DNA of 64,000 nucleotides from Flavobacteriales bacterium. GTDB taxonomy: Bacteria; Bacteroidota; Bacteroidia; UBA10329. Location of the stretch: NCBI GenBank assembly GCA_016124845.1, contig WGMW01000007.1, positions 1 through 64,000 of the forward strand, read 5' to 3'. The notes beneath the pieces are model-generated. The model saw only the letters and a list, made by a program, of their open reading frames with translations. It made no database searches and was not told the DNA's origin. Each line of letters begins with the position of its first letter. The stretch's first letter is position 1. Below, piece by piece: positions 61,330 through 64,000 of this stretch. The translations under genes and the position numbers were made by a program.

Positions 61330-63000
61330 ATGAGGAAACTGACCGTCATAATCGCTGCCTGTTTCATGGTGCATGTCCAAGTTGGGCTGGCGCAAGATGT
61401 GCAGGTAACCAAAAGCGATAGCACCGCCAAAATTGAGGGCGAGGTGTATATCATCCACACCGTGGAACCCAAGCAAACGCTCTTTTCAATTGCCAAGACG
61501 TATGAGGTCAAACTGAGTAGGATCGCATTCGATAATCCGGGTGTGTTGGATGGATTGAAACTCGGTCAATTCCTGAAGATCCTACAAAGTGCCGTTGGCG
61601 AAACCCGCGAAGAAAATAAGGAGCCCGAAAAACTCGAACTGGATGGCGAATACGTGCTTTACACCGTTCCGCCACGCCAAACGTTGTACGCCATTTCAAA
61701 GGAATACAACACCACGATTGCAGCCATTGTGGATGCCAACCCTGAACTATCGGAGGGGTTGAAGGTTGGTTCAATTATTCGCATCCCGACACCCAAAATT
61801 TTTGGTGGTGAAAAAGTAGAGGGGGAGAAGAAGGAGATGAAATTGCAGATGGTCGGTCTGCCCGACATCATCAAAAAGGAAACTTCGGTAATGAAGGATC
61901 CTGGGTTGATCCCGACCACGGGAAACATCACGCTGTTGCTGCCACTTTACTTGGAGATCAACGATACCTTGGCCGCAGCTCGACTTCCAGAAGAGGATGA
62001 AAAGGTCTTCGAACGTTCGGAAATTGCCCTTCAGTTTTACGAAGGCTTTCTGCTGGCGATGGACAGTTTGAAGTCGGTCGGATTTAATGTAAATGTAAAA
62101 GTTATAGATACGGAAAATCGTCCTTGGCTGGTTCAGAAACTGATCGGAAAGGGTGAGTTGAAAAACACCGACCTTATCATCGGGCCGCTCTATTCGCAGG
62201 TTTTCAAAGAAGTGGCCGACTACGCGTATCAGAATTGTATTCCGGTGGTTTCGCCAACCATCAAAGGCGATAATATCCTGTCGGGAAATCCTTACGTATT
62301 CCGTCTCATTCCTTCAGATGAAACGATGATCACGGAGATGGGGCGCTACCTCGCCCTTTCCGATTCCACCCAGAATATGATTCTGCATTACAACGCAGCT
62401 GATGAGTTGGCCATGATCGTTCGTTTCCGCAAAGGTTTGGAAACTGCAGGAGTGAATGCGGCAAAGTTTCCTGCCTACAACATTTACACGGTCGGGTCCG
62501 ATTCCATCCGCAATCGTCTTTCACTCACCAAAAGGAACAACGTGGTCATTCTCAGCAACAATCAGGTGAAACTTGCAGGATTGACACGAAGGCTTTCCGA
62601 CTGGACGGAAGAAGCGTATATCGTTGGTTATGCGCCCAACTCTTGGCAAGGCTACAAGAATTTGGAAGTGGATCATTTTGATGATCTGCGCATTCACATG
62701 CCTGTTCCTTTCCATGTAGATTACGATAGGTTGGAAGTGCAGTATTTCGTGCAGAAGTTCCGCGAGAAGTTCAATGCAGAACCAAGCACATTTGCGTTCA
62801 GAGGTTATGATATTGCGATGCACTTCATCAAGAATCTTTCAGGAATACGGGAAGATGGACCTGAGTACATGGAATCGGTGGAGGAGACCAGACTTCAATC
62901 GGTGTTTGGTTGGAAGCGGATTCCTGACGGAGGTTTTGAGAACACACGGGCGTGGATTGTGGATTACACAGGGCTTGAAATGAAATTGGCACAGGATTGA
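61330..63000 (+). CDS. LysM protein with periplasmic-binding-protein-like domain
   Basis: This 556-residue exported protein has a signal peptide (1-21). Two LysM repeats (YIIHTVEPKQTLFSIAKTYEV about 41-85; YVLYTVPPRQTLYAISKEYN about 106-150) bind peptidoglycan. A type 1 periplasmic-binding fold follows (about 195-556; ITLLLPLYLEI, DLIIGPLYSQVFKEVADYA, VSPTIKGDN). The fusion ties a Leu/Ile/Val-binding-like sensor to the cell wall and is common in Bacteroidota, often near guaA. Ligand unknown. Its stop codon is inside the hemF start region. Confidence 0.8.
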   Translation: MRKLTVIIAACFMVHVQVGLAQDVQVTKSDSTAKIEGEVYIIHTVEPKQTLFSIAKTYEVKLSRIAFDNPGVLDGLKLGQFLKILQSAVGETREENKEPEKLELDGEYVLYTVPPRQTLYAISKEYNTTIAAIVDANPELSEGLKVGSIIRIPTPKIFGGEKVEGEKKEMKLQMVGLPDIIKKETSVMKDPGLIPTTGNITLLLPLYLEINDTLAAARLPEEDEKVFERSEIALQFYEGFLLAMDSLKSVGFNVNVKVIDTENRPWLVQKLIGKGELKNTDLIIGPLYSQVFKEVADYAYQNCIPVVSPTIKGDNILSGNPYVFRLIPSDETMITEMGRYLALSDSTQNMILHYNAADELAMIVRFRKGLETAGVNAAKFPAYNIYTVGSDSIRNRLSLTKRNNVVILSNNQVKLAGLTRRLSDWTEEAYIVGYAPNSWQGYKNLEVDHFDDLRIHMPVPFHVDYDRLEVQYFVQKFREKFNAEPSTFAFRGYDIAMHFIKNLSGIREDGPEYMESVEETRLQSVFGWKRIPDGGFENTRAWIVDYTGLEMKLAQD

Positions 63001-63899
63001 ATCCAACGAAAACTGAGATAAGCGACTGGTTCCGCCAATTACAGCTGCACATCTGTGCAGAGCTGGAAGCCGAGGACGGCAAGGCCAAATTTGTGGAGGA
63101 TTCGTGGGAACGACCAGGCGGTGGTGGCGGTCATTCGCGTGTTATTCAGCATGGAAAGGTGTTTGAAAAAGGAGGCGTGAATTTTTCGGCCGTGCATGGC
63201 GAACTCACGGAGAACATCGTCAAAGCATTGAGAGTTTCTTCCAATGAATTTTTCGCCACAGGCGTTTCCATTGTCATCCATCCTTACAATCCGTTCGTGC
63301 CCATCATACACATGAATGTGCGGTATTTCGAACTGAACGATGGCACCTATTGGTTCGGTGGCGGCATCGATCTCACGCCTCATTACATACAGGCGGAAGA
63401 TGCCAAGTTCTTTCATCAGCAGCTGAAGAACACCTGCGATCGATCGGATGCTTCTTATTACCCGAAATTCAAGCAATGGGCAGATGATTATTTCTTCATC
63501 AAGCACAGGAATGAGACGCGCGGCATCGGGGGCATATTCTTCGATCGGCTGAAAGAGAGCGAGGGAAGATCGAAGGAGGATATTTGGAATTTCGTGCAAG
63601 CCGTTGGTCAAACCTTTGCTCCAACCTATCGCCACTTGGTGTCGAAAAACAAAAATTCAAGTTTTGATGACACGAATCTGCAATGGCGCAATCTGAGGCG
63701 CGGCCGATATGTAGAATTCAACCTCGTTTACGACAAGGGAACCAAGTTCGGATTGGAGACCGATGGCCGCATTGAATCGATCTTGATGAGCCTGCCCGAA
63801 ACAGCTTCCTGGATCTATAATTTTCAACCGCAGAAGAATGGTCTTGAATTTCAGACACTTAACCTTCTTCGAAAGGGAGTTGATTGGGTAGGAATCTGA
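62997..63899 (+). CDS. hemF: Aerobic coproporphyrinogen III oxidase
   Basis: This 300-residue enzyme catalyses the oxygen-dependent decarboxylation of coproporphyrinogen III in haem synthesis. Motifs include WERPGGGGGHSRVI, VIHPYNPFVPIIHMNVRYFE, YWFGGGIDLTPHY, NETRGIGGIFFDRL and LQWRNLRRGRYVEFNL. Complete. It starts with TTG (62997), whose bases overlap the preceding TGA stop; no ATG fits the family N terminus. Oxygen dependence contrasts with the anaerobic genes at 25-43 kb, so the cell is probably a facultative anaerobe. Confidence 0.92.
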   Translation: MNPTKTEISDWFRQLQLHICAELEAEDGKAKFVEDSWERPGGGGGHSRVIQHGKVFEKGGVNFSAVHGELTENIVKALRVSSNEFFATGVSIVIHPYNPFVPIIHMNVRYFELNDGTYWFGGGIDLTPHYIQAEDAKFFHQQLKNTCDRSDASYYPKFKQWADDYFFIKHRNETRGIGGIFFDRLKESEGRSKEDIWNFVQAVGQTFAPTYRHLVSKNKNSSFDDTNLQWRNLRRGRYVEFNLVYDKGTKFGLETDGRIESILMSLPETASWIYNFQPQKNGLEFQTLNLLRKGVDWVGI

Positions 63900-63921
63900 C
63901 ATTGCCGCATCTTATTTTGGT

Positions 63922-63929
63922 TATTTTTG
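63922..63929 (+). promoter_or_regulatory. Possible -7 box TATTTTTG near the right edge
   Basis: Matches TAnnTTTG and may serve a gene starting beyond the window. The last 100 bases contain no start codon or frame that can be assigned. Confidence 0.35.
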
Positions 63930-64000
63930 GTTGTAAGGGTTTGAATTCAATTTGAGCCTGAATTTGTTAGCAACCGAACCCTGAACGAAACGTTCTTGAA

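Overview
The window looks like a chromosomal segment of a Bacteroidota bacterium, most likely a marine or freshwater member of the Flavobacteriales. The evidence is two giant secreted proteins ending in the 'gliding motility-associated' (type IX secretion, type B sorting) domain, promoters with the Bacteroidota -7 box TAnnTTTG, a clade II (Sec-type, lipoprotein) nosZ cluster, and a conserved Bacteroidota gene order folP / DUF1599 / DoxX / permease / tpiA / prmA. All family names are recalled from sequence motifs; no search was run.

Left part (1-23 kb). The 3' end of an IS1595-like transposase sits at the left edge. It is followed by a DUF1573 protein, a class I aminotransferase, a ToxR-like membrane-anchored winged-helix regulator facing an internally duplicated lipoprotein, a YoeB-type toxin-antitoxin pair beside a PD-(D/E)XK/DUF4268 protein, a NamZ-type muramidase, a LolC/E permease, c-di-AMP cyclase cdaA, an acyltransferase, an MgtC protein and a phosphodiesterase. 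Next comes the folP-to-prmA housekeeping block, a 1472-residue secreted protein of unknown function and a tRNA-Arg(ACG). Palindromic repeats are common here; two of them lie inside the folP reading frame.

Middle part (23.7-48.6 kb). This is an anaerobic/denitrification island. Tryptophanase (tnaA) and a B12-dependent ribonucleotide reductase (nrdJ) lead into a long leftward block: two polytopic membrane proteins, the NO-damage repair protein Ric, a six-gene operon (cbb3-like oxidase subunits, two small membrane proteins, truncated haemoglobin, hemerythrin), an NsrR-like Rrf2 regulator, then nosY-F-D-L, a membrane protein, nosZ, a cytochrome c and a fasciclin protein. A Crp/Fnr-type regulator (frameshifted in this sequence) and a PAS-PP2C phosphatase are divergent from nos. 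A copper-uptake set (TonB copper receptor, Met/His-rich lipoprotein, small Cys protein) follows. Two operator families tie the island together: ATGA-N6-TCAT palindromes at five intergenic positions, and two copies of an 18-bp TCGGA...TCCGA palindrome, one before the Rrf2 gene and one in the ric promoter. I infer a two-input regulon: a Crp/Fnr activator for anaerobic or NO conditions and an Fe-S Rrf2 repressor.

Right part (48.6-64 kb). A short ribbon-helix-helix-like remnant is followed by two MORN-type lipoprotein/secreted genes, the two giant type IX-secreted proteins (one with twelve tandem ~75-residue Ig-like repeats), a VanY-type carboxypeptidase, a small conserved Cys/His protein, guaA, a LysM/periplasmic-binding fusion and hemF. 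The last 100 bases hold only a possible promoter.
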